From contig NZ_JAHTBL010000003.1 in NCBI RefSeq assembly GCF_020177595.1, positions 310,001 to 374,000 on the forward strand: a stretch of DNA of 64,000 nt, read 5' to 3'. The first letter of the stretch is position 1, and each line of letters starts with the position of its first letter. Both the position numbers and the translations under genes were made by a program. This DNA is from Cognatishimia sp. MH4019 (GTDB lineage Bacteria; Pseudomonadota; Alphaproteobacteria; Rhodobacterales; Rhodobacteraceae). Under the pieces are notes generated by a model. The model made no database searches and had not been told where the DNA came from. It saw only the letters and a program-made list of their open reading frames with translations. This document shows, piece by piece, positions 17,438-26,040 of this stretch.

Positions 17438-18111
17438 TTGGTCACCTGTTCATAGGCCAACGCGGCCACGATATGGACGCGCGCGGTTTCCCCGCCGTTC
17501 AGGGCAGTGTGATATCCGCGCGTGTCGGTAAAATAGACGGACCCGTCCGCAGGCAGATGCGTGACATGGTGGTTCACGATGAAAAGCGAGCCCGGATTGG
17601 TCGTGATCGGAATATGCAAGCGCGGCTCGGGATCCCTGTGCCACGAATTGCAGTTATATAGCCCTTTCGACAGCACCCGCATGCGCCCGATGGGAAACCG
17701 TTTGGCCAGCTCTGCGTGGACATATTCGAAATAGGTGCTTTTGAATGCGGGATTAAATTCCGAGAACTGGCGCTCTGGCACAAGATCCTCCCGCGGTTCC
17801 TCCACATAGCGGTCATCGCCGCGCAGCCAATAGCGGCCCGATAAGTCATTCGAAGTCCACTCGGTCTGGCCCGGGCGCTGGGTCAGGGGCAGGGCGGCGA
17901 AACCTTGATCCTGCATGTCGCCCTGATAGTCCATCCGCGCCAGACATTCGCCCAGCGCCTTCCGCAGTTTGTCGATGTCAAAGCGCAAGGCCAGTCTCTG
18001 AATGCCGGGGCCGGGGTGGAACGCGGCGACGCTCTCGGTCTCGGGTCGCTTGGACAGCCATCGCGTCATGGCGGCGACATCGGGATCGCTGGAGAGAGGC
18101 TGGCTGTGCAT
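17434..18111 (-). CDS. Aspartyl/asparaginyl beta-hydroxylase-like 2-oxoglutarate oxygenase
   Basis: This 225-residue protein has the jelly-roll signature of the Asp/Asn beta-hydroxylase family: an iron-binding HRD (His158, Asp160) in NSWHRDPEPRLHIPI, a distal His201 in GYHTALN, and Arg211 that would hold 2-oxoglutarate (ETARVHIV). It lacks a signal peptide, so it is probably cytosolic. The natural substrate is unknown; bacterial relatives act on free or carrier-bound amino acids or on peptides. Coupling to threonine aldolase hints at amino-acid metabolism, which is inference. Confidence 0.8.
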   Translation of the reverse strand: MHSQPLSSDPDVAAMTRWLSKRPETESVAAFHPGPGIQRLALRFDIDKLRKALGECLARMDYQGDMQDQGFAALPLTQRPGQTEWTSNDLSGRYWLRGDDRYVEEPREDLVPERQFSEFNPAFKSTYFEYVHAELAKRFPIGRMRVLSKGLYNCNSWHRDPEPRLHIPITTNPGSLFIVNHHVTHLPADGSVYFTDTRGYHTALNGGETARVHIVAALAYEQVTK

Positions 18112-18190
18112 GATCGGCTCCGTTTTCGGCTATCGAAGCACGTTCACCGATTTTGGCAGTTTGGAACAGATCGTTTTGCATCTGGGCATG

Positions 18191-18214
18191 AAAAAAGGCG
18201 CCTCGGATGGCGCC
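18191..18214 (-). terminator. Terminator after the DUF882 gene
   Basis: On the minus strand a GGCGCC-N6-GGCGCC stem (18197-18214) is followed by six T, 31 bases after the DUF882 stop codon. Confidence 0.85.
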
Positions 18215-18245
18215 CTGTTTCGAATTCTTCGGATCGTTTCTGGCC

Positions 18246-18815
18246 CTAGCGGCCCCATGTGCGCACAGCACCGCAATCCATATGCACGAAGTTCGAAGAC
18301 GAATAGCGCCCGACACCACCAGCGCGACAGGCGGCGGCGGCCCGTGCGATCTGGTCGACAGAGCGCGATTTGAGCCGCAGATCGGCCGCCTGGCCCTTCA
18401 TATGGAGGGATTTCTTGGCGACACCACCAGAGCGGGCACGCAGCATGTTGTTCGTCTTGGCAGTGCGGTAGCCCGACAAAAGCAGATACGGCTCGGATGT
18501 GTTCAACTGGTTATGGGCGGCGGCCATGATATCAATGGTGCGCGTATCCATGTTGGTGGCGGCATCCTGACGCCAATCGCGCATGAAGTAGTTCACTTCG
18601 CGCAGCCCGTCCTTGATGTATTTGCCATCGATCCAGTAGATCATGTCGATGGTCTCACCGGTGCGGCCCGAATACATGTGGATGCGGCGAATATCGCCAC
18701 CACCACGTAGAAATCCTGCTGCATTGGAGTAGGTGGGTGCGGCTGTCACCGCTGTTGCTGCGAATGCAGCAAGAATGCCTCGACGGGTAAATCCCTCGCT
18801 CGAAATATCGGTCAT
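18246..18815 (-). CDS. DUF882/YcbK-like peptidase M15 family protein, Tat-exported
   Basis: This 189-residue protein starts with a twin-arginine signal (TRRGILAAFAATAVTAA). The domain resembles zinc D,D-peptidases of peptidoglycan (M15A). The metal-site pattern is visible as SLHMKGQAADLRL and a final FVHMDCG. It probably acts on, or binds, the periplasmic cell wall. I prefer ATG 18815 because it gives a normal Tat leader; an upstream GTG at 18863 would add 16 residues. It diverges from an L,D-transpeptidase gene, another wall enzyme, so the shared region may coordinate both. Confidence 0.88.
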   Translation of the reverse strand: MTDISSEGFTRRGILAAFAATAVTAAPTYSNAAGFLRGGGDIRRIHMYSGRTGETIDMIYWIDGKYIKDGLREVNYFMRDWRQDAATNMDTRTIDIMAAAHNQLNTSEPYLLLSGYRTAKTNNMLRARSGGVAKKSLHMKGQAADLRLKSRSVDQIARAAAACRAGGVGRYSSSNFVHMDCGAVRTWGR

Positions 18816-19138
18816 GCTCTGCGTCGTCCCGTCGCTGAAACCTGTTTTGACCTGTGTTTTCACAGTGCCGTCTGCCTATTTTTTCCCCAGTTATCGCAAC
18901 TATGACACATGTCGAATCGCCAACCAAGTCCGTTTTAGTTCAAATGCATTAAGACAAGAAATTTGGGCAAAAATTTGCTCACCGTGGCAAAAGGGGCAAA
19001 ATTCCAGATTTTGAGAATACCTGTCGCATTGCCACCACATCTGGGCTAATGCGTCGAAATTGTGAGTAGACAGGCTGTGGCTGATGCGAGACTGTCTGAG
19101 CTGATTTGATAAAAATGCAGGCATTTTCGAGGTGTAAG
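18816..19138. other. AT-rich divergent promoter region between two cell-wall genes
   Basis: This 323-base stretch holds no convincing gene. It is clearly more AT-rich than its surroundings. The heptamer GGCAAAA occurs three times within 36 bases (18966, 18986 and 18995). I could not fix -35/-10 pairs with confidence on either strand. Confidence 0.5.
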
Positions 19139-20746
19139 ATGGCCGTTCTGACACGTAGATCCACGTTTTTCGCGATCCTGATGATGGGATTGGTCGCGCT
19201 TTTTACTGCGCCGCAGCCCGCTTTTGCGCAGGTTACCGCGTTCAAGCAAGCCGTGGCAGAAGCCGCCGCGCGCGATGATGCGCTCGCCAAATTCTACAAA
19301 TCGCGCGATTATCAGCCGATCTGGACGGGCAAAGGGAATAAAGACCGCAAGCGCCGTACTGCCTTCTTCAAAGCGCTCGATCAGGCACCTGCCCATGGTC
19401 TGCCGATGGGCCAGTATGACCCGAATGCTCTCAAAGCACAGATGAAAGCGGCCAAGTCAGCCCGTGACCGCGGTCTGGTAGAGGTGGCGCTGTCGAAAGC
19501 CTTCCTCGCATATTCCCGCGACATCCAGACGGGCGTTCTTGTGCCCTCGCAAGTGGACAGAGGCATCGTTCGGCAAGTTCCCTATCGTGACCGCCTCGCG
19601 CTGATTGACACGTTCTCCCGCTCGACCCCGGCTGCATGGCTCAAGAAGCTGCAACCCCAGACGCCCGAATATGTGCGTCTGATGAAGGTCAAGATGGACA
19701 TGGAAAAGCAGCTTGCCCGTGGCGGTTATGGCCCCAAAGTGCAGGTCAAAGCGCTCAAACCCGGTGAAAGCGGCGGCGCGGTCGTGCAGTTGCGCGACAG
19801 GCTGCAAGTGCTGGGTTTTGCCAAGCGCAGCGCCTCGCAATCCTATGACGCCGAGCTTCAGAAAGCCGTCCAGCAGTTCCAGCTGGCCCACGGGCTGACC
19901 CCTGACGGCGTCGCAGGCCCGGGCACCATCGCCGAGGTTAACAAACCGCTTGAGACACGCCTGCAAGCGATCATGGTCGCGATGGAGCGCGAGCGTTGGG
20001 TCAACCGCGAGCGCGGCAAGCGCCACGTTCTGGTCAATCTCACGGACTTCACCGCCAAGATCGTCGATAACGGCAAGGTCACGTTCGAGACACGCTCGGT
20101 GATCGGTAAGAATGACAGCGAGCGTCGCAGCCCTGAGTTTTCCGATGTGATGGAGTTCATGGTCATCAACCCAAGCTGGTATGTCCCGCGCTCCATCGCG
20201 ACCAAGGAATACCTGCCGATGCTGCGCAAGAACCGTAACGCCGTCAGCCATCTTGAGATCACCGACAGCAAGGGCCGCAGGGTGAACCGCGCGAATGTCA
20301 ATTTCGCCAGTTATACGGCGCGCAGCTTTCCTTATAACATGCGCCAGCCCCCCAGCCGCGGTAACGCGCTTGGTCTGGTGAAGTTCATGTTCCCGAACAA
20401 GTACAACATCTACCTGCATGACACGCCCGCAAAGAACCTCTTCAGCCGCGAAGTCCGCGCTTATAGCCACGGGTGTATCCGCCTGAACGACCCGTTTGAT
20501 TTTGCCTATGCGCTGCTCGCTAAGGAGGTTTCCAACCCCGAAGCGTTCTTTCAGGGCAAGCTGGCCACAGGGCAGGAAAGCTATGTGAACCTCAAAAAGC
20601 CGGTGCCGGTGCACATCATTTACCGCACGGCTTTCACCACCGCCAAAGGCCACACCCAGTTCCGTCGCGACATCTATGGGCGTGACGCCAAGATCTGGAA
20701 TGCTTTGGCCCGCGAGGGGGTGGCATTGCGCGCTGTTCAGGGGTAA
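19139..20746 (+). CDS. L,D-transpeptidase (YkuD domain) with peptidoglycan-binding domain
   Basis: This exported enzyme forms 3-3 cross-links in peptidoglycan or anchors proteins to it. From ATG 19139 (GAGGTG ribosome binding site) the 535-residue protein has a signal peptide ending near PAFAQ, a helical region, a peptidoglycan-binding repeat ([16 protein letters not shown] to [13 protein letters not shown]), and a C-terminal YkuD domain. The catalytic motif is SHGCIRLND with His444 and Cys446. The length and order match the YcbB/LdtD-like class. lpxD follows after 25 bases on the same strand. Confidence 0.93.
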   Translation: MAVLTRRSTFFAILMMGLVALFTAPQPAFAQVTAFKQAVAEAAARDDALAKFYKSRDYQPIWTGKGNKDRKRRTAFFKALDQAPAHGLPMGQYDPNALKAQMKAAKSARDRGLVEVALSKAFLAYSRDIQTGVLVPSQVDRGIVRQVPYRDRLALIDTFSRSTPAAWLKKLQPQTPEYVRLMKVKMDMEKQLARGGYGPKVQVKALKPGESGGAVVQLRDRLQVLGFAKRSASQSYDAELQKAVQQFQLAHGLTPDGVAGPGTIAEVNKPLETRLQAIMVAMERERWVNRERGKRHVLVNLTDFTAKIVDNGKVTFETRSVIGKNDSERRSPEFSDVMEFMVINPSWYVPRSIATKEYLPMLRKNRNAVSHLEITDSKGRRVNRANVNFASYTARSFPYNMRQPPSRGNALGLVKFMFPNKYNIYLHDTPAKNLFSREVRAYSHGCIRLNDPFDFAYALLAKEVSNPEAFFQGKLATGQESYVNLKKPVPVHIIYRTAFTTAKGHTQFRRDIYGRDAKIWNALAREGVALRAVQG

Positions 20747-20771
20747 TCCTGCCGCAACACGCGGAGGGTGC

Positions 20772-21863
20772 ATGGCCTATTCAGTTCAAGACATTGCAAC
20801 GGCGCTCGGGGCTCAAGCCTTTGGCGCCGTTGATCTTTTGATCGACGCGGCGTCCGAACCCGCCGCCGCTGGCCCGCGCGAGCTGGCTCTTGCGATGGAT
20901 CCCAAATACGGCGAGGGTCTGGCGCAAGGCCAAGCCCGTGCCGCGATCCTGTGGGACGGGGCTGATTGGGAAGCGTTGGGGCTGGAGGCCGCGATTTTCG
21001 TGCCGCGCCCGCGCTACGCGATGAGCGGCCTGACCGCGCTGATGGATCCTGGTCCCGAGATCGAGCCAGGCGTGCATGCCACTGCGGTGATCCACCCGGA
21101 GGCCCAGATCGGTGCAGGGGCCGCCATCGGGCCATTCGTGGTGATCGGGCGGGGCGCGCAGATCGGCGCAAACGCACGGATCGCCTCTCATGTCAGCATC
21201 GCAGAAGGGGCCGTGATTGGCGTGGATGCGCTGCTCTGTCAGGGGGTACGCATCGGCGCGCGGGTGCGCGTCGGTGATCGCTTCATTGCCCAGCCCGGAG
21301 CTGTGGTCGGAAGCGATGGCTTTTCTTTCGTCACGCCTGAAAAATCCGGGGTTGAGGCCGTGCGCGAAACTCTTGGCGATCAAGGCGATGCGAAAGCCCA
21401 AAGCTGGACGCGCATTCACTCTCTCGGGTCGGTGCAGATCGGTGATGATGTGGAGCTTGGCGCGAATGTCGCCATCGACCGTGGCACAATCCGCGACACC
21501 TCGATTGGCAATGGCACAAAGCTCGATAACCTCGTGCATATTGGCCATAACGTCCAGATTGGCTGCGATTGCCTGATCTGTGGACAAGTGGGCATCGCAG
21601 GCTCCGCGCGTATCGGGGACCGTGTTGTCATGGCCGGCCAATGCGGGGTGAACGACAATATCTTTGTGGGCGACGATGTGATCGCTGGCGGGGCGACCAA
21701 GATTTTCACCAATGCGCCCAAGGGGCGTGTTTTGCTGGGCTACCCGGCGATGAAGATGGACACCCATGTCGAGGCTTATAAGGGCCTGCGTCGTCTGCCC
21801 CGGCTTTTCCGAGATGTGGCTGACCTGAAGAAAGCTGTTTTAAACCGCGATCAGAGGGACTAA
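20772..21863 (+). CDS. lpxD: UDP-3-O-acylglucosamine N-acyltransferase LpxD
   Basis: LpxD adds the second 3-hydroxyacyl chain from acyl carrier protein to UDP-3-O-acyl-glucosamine in lipid A synthesis. The 363-residue protein has the N-terminal uridine-binding domain and a long left-handed beta-helix of hexapeptide repeats (about 100-335). The catalytic His is His259 in GHNVQIG. I chose ATG 20772, preceded by GGAGGGTG. It lies away from the main lpx cluster at 51591-54765. It is followed by its own ACP and ketosynthase genes, which may shape its acyl substrate. Confidence 0.95.
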   Translation: MAYSVQDIATALGAQAFGAVDLLIDAASEPAAAGPRELALAMDPKYGEGLAQGQARAAILWDGADWEALGLEAAIFVPRPRYAMSGLTALMDPGPEIEPGVHATAVIHPEAQIGAGAAIGPFVVIGRGAQIGANARIASHVSIAEGAVIGVDALLCQGVRIGARVRVGDRFIAQPGAVVGSDGFSFVTPEKSGVEAVRETLGDQGDAKAQSWTRIHSLGSVQIGDDVELGANVAIDRGTIRDTSIGNGTKLDNLVHIGHNVQIGCDCLICGQVGIAGSARIGDRVVMAGQCGVNDNIFVGDDVIAGGATKIFTNAPKGRVLLGYPAMKMDTHVEAYKGLRRLPRLFRDVADLKKAVLNRDQRD

Positions 21864-21896
21864 ATCATCGGCAACGTCACGATGAGGGCCGAAAAG

Positions 21897-22154
21897 ATGA
21901 GCGTCAAAGACACCGTCATTCAAATCATCGCCGAGCAGGCCGTTCTCGACGTCGAGGACGTGACGCCGGACAGCACGCTGGACAGTCTTGGTGTCGACAG
22001 TATGGGTCTGGTGGAAAGCATTTTCGCCATTGAAGAGGCCTTTGATATCTCGGTCCCGTTCAACGCCAATGACCCTTCCGAAAGCGAGTTCGATATCTCG
22101 TCCGTCGACAGCATCGTGAAAGCGGTCGAAAAGCTGGTGGCAGAGCAGTCGTGA
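21897..22154 (+). CDS. Acyl carrier protein, second type, linked to lpxD
   Basis: This 85-residue acidic four-helix protein carries an acyl chain on phosphopantetheine attached to Ser35 in LGVDSMGLVE. It is divergent from housekeeping AcpP and has a hydrophilic loop NDPSESEFD before the last helix. I chose ATG 21897 because GAGGG lies eight bases upstream; an ATG at 21882 would add five residues. The start of the ketosynthase overlaps its stop (GTGA). Position between lpxD and a ketosynthase suggests a dedicated carrier for lipid A acyl chains, which is inferred. Confidence 0.88.
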   Translation: MSVKDTVIQIIAEQAVLDVEDVTPDSTLDSLGVDSMGLVESIFAIEEAFDISVPFNANDPSESEFDISSVDSIVKAVEKLVAEQS

Positions 22155-23359
22155 AACGCGTTGTTATTACCGGCGCAGGCACAATCAATGCGCTCGGACA
22201 TAATGTGTCGCAGACCCTGACCGCGATGCGCGAAGGTGTGTGCGGAATTGGCCCGTTGGAAATCCGCGATGTGGACCGTCTGGGCGTCCAGATCGGCGGG
22301 CAGGTGCACGGCTATGATGAGCACACGCATTTCAACCGCCAGCAAATCGTTCTGTATGACCGCTTCACCCAATTCACGCTTCTCGCCGCGAAAGAGGCTT
22401 TAAGCCAATCCGGCCTGACCTTTGCGGGCGAGCTTTCGGCCCGCGCGGGCGTCATTCTTGGCACCGCCGGGGGCGGGGTGAACACATGGGATGATAATTA
22501 CCGCTCGGTCTATGAGGACGGCAAAAACCGCGTGCATCCGTTTGTGGTGCCAAAGTTGATGAACAACGCTGCGGCAAGCCATGTCTCGATGGAATATAAC
22601 CTCAAAGGCCCGTCCTTCACCGTGGCCACGGCCTGCGCGTCTTCAAACCACGCGATGGGGCAGGCCTATATGATGATCCGTTCTGGCATGGGCGATGTCA
22701 TGGTCACCGGCGGGTCGGAATCGATGCTGTGCTTTGGCGGTGTGAAAGCGTGGGAAGGGCTGCGGGTGATGTCGAAAGACGTCTGCCGCCCGTTCTCGGC
22801 CAATCGCAATGGCATGGTGCAGGGCGAGGGCGCGGCGGTGTTCGTGTTCGAGGAATACGAGCACGCACGCGCCCGCGGCGCAGACATTCTGGCCGAGGTA
22901 ATCGGCTTTGCCATGACCTCCGACGCGTCCGACATCGTGATGCCCTCCAAACAAGGGGCCGCGCGGGCCATTGAGGGCGCGTTGAAGGACGGCCAGATCG
23001 CGAAAGAGCGGGTCGGCTATATCAACGCTCATGGCACCGGGACGGCGGCCAATGACAAGACCGAATGCGCGGCGGTGGCGGATGTGTTCGGGGCGCATGC
23101 GGACAATCTGATGATCTCGTCCACCAAGTCGATGCATGGGCATCTGATTGGTGGCACGGGCGCGGTCGAACTGCTGGCCTGTGTCATGGCGCTGCGCGAC
23201 GGGGTGATCGCGCCCACCATTGGATATGACGAGCCTGACCCGGAATGTGCTTTGGATGTGGTGCCCAATGAAGCCCGCGATGCAAAGGTCGACGTGGTCG
23301 TCTCTAATGCGTTTGCCTTTGGTGGCCTGAACGCCGTTCTGGCGCTTGGAAAGGTCTAG
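22151..23359 (+). CDS. Beta-ketoacyl-ACP synthase, FabF-like
   Basis: This condensing enzyme elongates acyl-ACP with malonyl-ACP. The 402-residue thiolase-fold protein has the complete Cys-His-His triad: Cys162 in TVATACASSNH, His294 in NAHGTGTAANDKTE, and His331 in KSMHGHLIGGTGA. It starts at a GTG overlapping the ACP stop, so the two are translationally coupled. The genomic setting with ACP and lpxD points to a specialised fatty acyl product, perhaps for lipid A. A hairpin lies directly after its stop. Confidence 0.92.
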   Translation: MKRVVITGAGTINALGHNVSQTLTAMREGVCGIGPLEIRDVDRLGVQIGGQVHGYDEHTHFNRQQIVLYDRFTQFTLLAAKEALSQSGLTFAGELSARAGVILGTAGGGVNTWDDNYRSVYEDGKNRVHPFVVPKLMNNAAASHVSMEYNLKGPSFTVATACASSNHAMGQAYMMIRSGMGDVMVTGGSESMLCFGGVKAWEGLRVMSKDVCRPFSANRNGMVQGEGAAVFVFEEYEHARARGADILAEVIGFAMTSDASDIVMPSKQGAARAIEGALKDGQIAKERVGYINAHGTGTAANDKTECAAVADVFGAHADNLMISSTKSMHGHLIGGTGAVELLACVMALRDGVIAPTIGYDEPDPECALDVVPNEARDAKVDVVVSNAFAFGGLNAVLALGKV

Positions 23360-23383
23360 GCGCGCGCTTTAAAAGCGCGCGCC
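23359..23383. terminator. Perfect hairpin between convergent genes
   Basis: Twelve-base arms GGCGCGCGCTTT and AAAGCGCGCGCC flank a single A, beginning at the last base of the ketosynthase stop codon. There is no long T-run, but it can act on both strands between the ketosynthase and ialB-like genes. Confidence 0.6.
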
Positions 23384-23395
23384 AAGTCTTTGATA

Positions 23396-24076
23396 TCATT
23401 CAGCAGATACTGTGCCGCCAATGCTCACGATGGTGTCGTAGCCATCAGTGAAACCTGTCAGCGACATGCTCAGATTGACCCGCTGGTCCGGCGCGCCCAG
23501 AGGCACGATGCTGACCACCGCTTCATTGCCGCGCTTGAAAGCGCTGACATCGGTTTCGGTCAGCCCGATGCGCGACACACAGCCAATCGGTGCGCAGAAG
23601 GTGAAGGGATAGCGGCGCGGGTTCGAGCCGTCGATGCGCAGGGTCATCTGCTCGGTCAGGAGGGTCTCCAACGGGGTCACGATATTGGCGCCCGCCACAA
23701 CCTCGCCACCACCTTCCAGACCAAAGAGGTTCACCTCGGCCACGGAGTTGCCTTGGCCATCTTCCAGCAGTTGGTAAAGCTGGCAGGGATCGTTCTCACC
23801 TTCTTGCATCTTCACGCAGCGAATCTCCCAATCGCCATGCTCTGACCGGGTGTAGGTGTCGCCGGGCTGGGGGCCTTCGGTGACTTCTTGGCCAAGAGAC
23901 AGACCGTCCGTCTCCGGAGCGTCTGTCGGAGCCTCTTCCGCAGCAGGGGCGTCTGCGCTGTCCTCCGCAGGAGGGGTGGCCTCTTCGGTGGTGGTGTCGG
24001 TCGTGGCCTCTTGCGCAAAGGCAGGGCCGGACAAAGCCAGAAGAGCGATCAGCGGGAGGGTCGTGATTTTAGACAA
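23396..24076 (-). CDS. Invasion-associated locus B (IalB) family protein
   Basis: This is a 226-residue exported protein. A cleavable signal (ending GPAFAQ) is followed by a low-complexity linker rich in Thr, Glu, Ala and Pro (about 23-60) and the IalB domain. The domain includes HGDWEIRC, a CQLYQL segment and FCAPIGCVSRIGL, with paired cysteines likely forming disulfides. Many alphaproteobacteria carry such periplasmic proteins; outside Bartonella their role is unclear. Upstream lies a long untranslated island with terminator-like hairpins at 24204-24233 and 24344-24377. Confidence 0.85.
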   Translation of the reverse strand: MSKITTLPLIALLALSGPAFAQEATTDTTTEEATPPAEDSADAPAAEEAPTDAPETDGLSLGQEVTEGPQPGDTYTRSEHGDWEIRCVKMQEGENDPCQLYQLLEDGQGNSVAEVNLFGLEGGGEVVAGANIVTPLETLLTEQMTLRIDGSNPRRYPFTFCAPIGCVSRIGLTETDVSAFKRGNEAVVSIVPLGAPDQRVNLSMSLTGFTDGYDTIVSIGGTVSAE

Positions 24077-24203
24077 CGTATGTCTCCAAAGGTGGTTACA
24101 TGTTGGGGGCAGATACCATGGCCCGAGACTGATGTCAGGTCACAAAAGCGCGGTGTTTTGCGATGTTTTGACGGGTTTCGCAGCGAATAAACCCGGCTCA
24201 AAG

Positions 24204-24233
24204 AAAAAAGGACCAGCAAGTGCTGATCCTTTT
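24204..24233 (-). terminator. Terminator-like hairpin upstream of ialB
   Basis: GGACCAGCA (24210-24218) pairs with TGCTGATCC (24221-24229) with one G-U pair. On the minus strand it is followed by six T; on the plus strand by four T. No known gene lies immediately upstream on the minus strand. Confidence 0.6.
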
Positions 24234-24241
24234 CATGAGTG

Positions 24242-24391
24242 CTCCCTGTCGGACTGGCCGACTTAATTATTACAAGGAGGCTACGGCGTCCTGTCGCACC
24301 CGTCAACCGGATATTTAGGCGGAAAACCGCGCGCTGCATCGGCAAAAAAAAGGGCCACGCTGAAAAACAGCGCGGCCAGTCTGACAGGGAG
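24242..24391. repeat. 18-19 bp inverted repeat, arms 114 bases apart
   Basis: CTCCCTGTCGGACTGGCC at 24242-24259 matches the reverse complement of GGCCAGTCTGACAGGGAG at 24374-24391 at 17 of 18 positions. In plus-strand RNA the one difference is a G-U pair, and one more G-C pair extends the stem inward. In minus-strand RNA it is an A-C mismatch. That favours a plus-strand RNA of about 150 nt closed by a long stem. Confidence 0.6.
24344..24377 (-). terminator. Strong minus-strand terminator with no annotated upstream gene
   Basis: GGCCACGCTG (24353-24362) and CAGCGCGGCC (24368-24377) form a 10-bp stem with one G-U pair in minus-strand RNA and a five-base loop, followed by eight T. It would end a transcript starting somewhere in 24380-24500, antisense to the leader of the HerA-like gene. 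Confidence 0.65.
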
Positions 24392-24462
24392 GAAGTCCGC
24401 CCGCACCCGAGGACATCAGGGCCAGCGAACAGGTTTACTCTGGCATGCGGAGGTTAAGAATG

Positions 24463-24480
24463 TATTTTCACAAGAAAATA
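24463..24480. promoter_or_regulatory. Inverted repeat between two in-frame starts of the HerA-like gene
   Basis: TATTTTC-ACAA-GAAAATA is a perfect 7-4-7 inverted repeat lying between ATG 24460 and GTG 24499. It could be an operator or an RNA hairpin that affects start choice. Confidence 0.35.
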
Positions 24481-24498
24481 TGTTCGGGAGGGACCCCA

Positions 24499-26040
24499 GT
24501 GAGTGAGACGATCTTTATCGGCGGCGGTGGCGAAGGTTACGGCGTGCCACAGGAGTTGCTTCTGAAATACGCCAACCGCCATGGCCTGATCGCAGGGGCG
24601 ACGGGCACCGGCAAGACCGTCACGCTGCAAATCCTGGCCGAGAGCTTTTCGGCCCAAGGTGTGCCGGTGTTCCTGTCGGATGTGAAAGGCGACCTGTCGG
24701 GGCTGGCGGCGTCCGGCACCGCTGACTTTAAGCTGCACGAGGCGTTCACCAGCCGGGCAGAGACCATCGGGTTCAGTGACTACAGCTATGACGCGTTTCC
24801 GGTCACCTTCTGGGATCTCTTCGGAGAGGCAGGCCACCCGGTACGCACCACCGTGGCCGAGATGGGACCGCTTCTGCTGAGCCGCTTACTGGAGCTGACA
24901 GAGGCGCAGGAAGGTGTGCTGAACATCGCGTTTCGAGTGTCGGACGAGCAGGGTTTGCCACTGCTTGATCTCAAGGACCTGCAGGCGCTGCTGGTCTGGT
25001 TGGGGCAGAACTCCGGCGAGGTTTCGCTGCGATACGGCAATATCTCGAAAGCGTCGATTGGCGCGATCCAGCGGCGTTTGCTGGTGATCGAGAACCAGGG
25101 CGGTGCGAAGTTCTTTGGGGAACCCGCGCTTGATTTGGCTGATATCATGGCGGTTGAGCCTGACGGGCGGGGCCGGATCAATATTCTGGCCGCCGACAAA
25201 CTAATGGGCGCGCCAAGGCTTTATGCGACGGCGCTTTTGTGGCTGCTGTCGGAGCTGTTCGAGGAACTGCCCGAGGTGGGCGACCCCGACAAGCCCAAGC
25301 TGGTCTTTTTCTTTGACGAAGCGCATCTGCTCTTTGATGATGCGCCCAAAGCGCTGGTCGACAAGGTGGAGCAGGTCGCGCGGCTGATCCGCTCCAAAGG
25401 GGTGGGCGTCTACTTTATCACGCAGAACCCGGATGACATTCCCGAGGATATTCTGGGCCAGCTCGGCAATCGGGTGCAGCACGCGTTGCGGGCCTTCACA
25501 GCGCGGGACCGCAAAGCATTACGGCAAGCGGCCGAGACCTATCGAGAGAACCCGCGCTTTTCGACCGAAGACGCGATCCGCGAAGTGGGGGTCGGGGAGG
25601 CCGTGACCTCGATGCTGATCAAGAAAGGGATGCCCGGCGTGGTGGAGCGCACGCTGATCCGCCCGCCATCCTCGCAATTGGGGCCGCTGGATGCAGGCGC
25701 ACGCAAGGCGATCCTTGCGGCGTCGCCGATGTCGGGGAAATACGATGTTGCAGTCGATCGCGCATCGGCCTTCGAGATGCTGGGCAAGCGGGCAGAGGCG
25801 GCTGCGAAGGCTGCCGAAGAGGCCGAGGCGAAGGAAGAAGACCTGAGTGCGACCTTGCAGGAATATTCGGCGGGGCGGCGCTATTCGGGGGCCCGTGTGG
25901 GGCGCTCAACCGCGCGACCGCAGCGTAAAGCGCCGTCGATTGGGGCCGAGATTGGCAAGGTTGTCTTGAAGGAACTCAAGGGAACCACGGGTCGGCGGAT
26001 CGTGCGCGGTATCCTTGGGGGGCTGTTCAAAGGACGCTGA
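24499..26040 (+). CDS. HerA-like/DUF853 P-loop ATPase
   Basis: This 513-residue cytosolic ATPase belongs to the FtsK-HerA superfamily (DUF853). Walker A is GATGTGKTVT near residue 33, Walker B is KLVFFFDEAHLL near 275, and an arginine-rich sensor region follows (NRVQHALRAFTARDRK). The last 90 residues are Ala/Glu- and Lys/Arg-rich. Its role is undefined; DNA-translocase-like activity is assumed from the fold. I chose GTG 24499 with GGGAGGG upstream, because MSETIFIGGG is the family start. An in-frame ATG at 24460 also has a good GGAGG site and would add 13 residues. Confidence 0.88.
   Translation: MSETIFIGGGGEGYGVPQELLLKYANRHGLIAGATGTGKTVTLQILAESFSAQGVPVFLSDVKGDLSGLAASGTADFKLHEAFTSRAETIGFSDYSYDAFPVTFWDLFGEAGHPVRTTVAEMGPLLLSRLLELTEAQEGVLNIAFRVSDEQGLPLLDLKDLQALLVWLGQNSGEVSLRYGNISKASIGAIQRRLLVIENQGGAKFFGEPALDLADIMAVEPDGRGRINILAADKLMGAPRLYATALLWLLSELFEELPEVGDPDKPKLVFFFDEAHLLFDDAPKALVDKVEQVARLIRSKGVGVYFITQNPDDIPEDILGQLGNRVQHALRAFTARDRKALRQAAETYRENPRFSTEDAIREVGVGEAVTSMLIKKGMPGVVERTLIRPPSSQLGPLDAGARKAILAASPMSGKYDVAVDRASAFEMLGKRAEAAAKAAEEAEAKEEDLSATLQEYSAGRRYSGARVGRSTARPQRKAPSIGAEIGKVVLKELKGTTGRRIVRGILGGLFKGR

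Larger units (their letters stand above)
24077..24459. other. Gene-free structured island, possible ncRNA locus
   Basis: This 383-base interval between ialB-like and the HerA-like gene has no convincing protein gene. It contains two terminator-like hairpins oriented for minus-strand transcripts and an 18-19 bp inverted repeat whose arms are 114 bases apart. A 12-codon minus-strand frame (MKRISTCWSFFL) overlaps the first hairpin. An AAGGAGG at 24274-24280 has no start codon behind it. The pattern is more like one or two small RNAs, or a structured leader, than empty spacer. Confidence 0.45.

Noticed and set aside
24203-24239. 12-codon minus-strand peptide MKRISTCWSFFL as an attenuator leader peptide
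   Set aside because: It overlaps the hairpin, but it has no run of a single amino acid and no clear ribosome binding site, so a leader-peptide role is not supported.
24260-24320. Possible gene behind the AAGGAGG at 24274-24280
   Set aside because: No ATG, GTG or TTG lies at a usable distance with an open frame of meaningful length.
24386-24412. Resemblance to the conserved GAGGAAAGTCCG motif of RNase P RNA
   Set aside because: The match lacks one A, and none of the other conserved RNase P helices or the second conserved segment could be found nearby.
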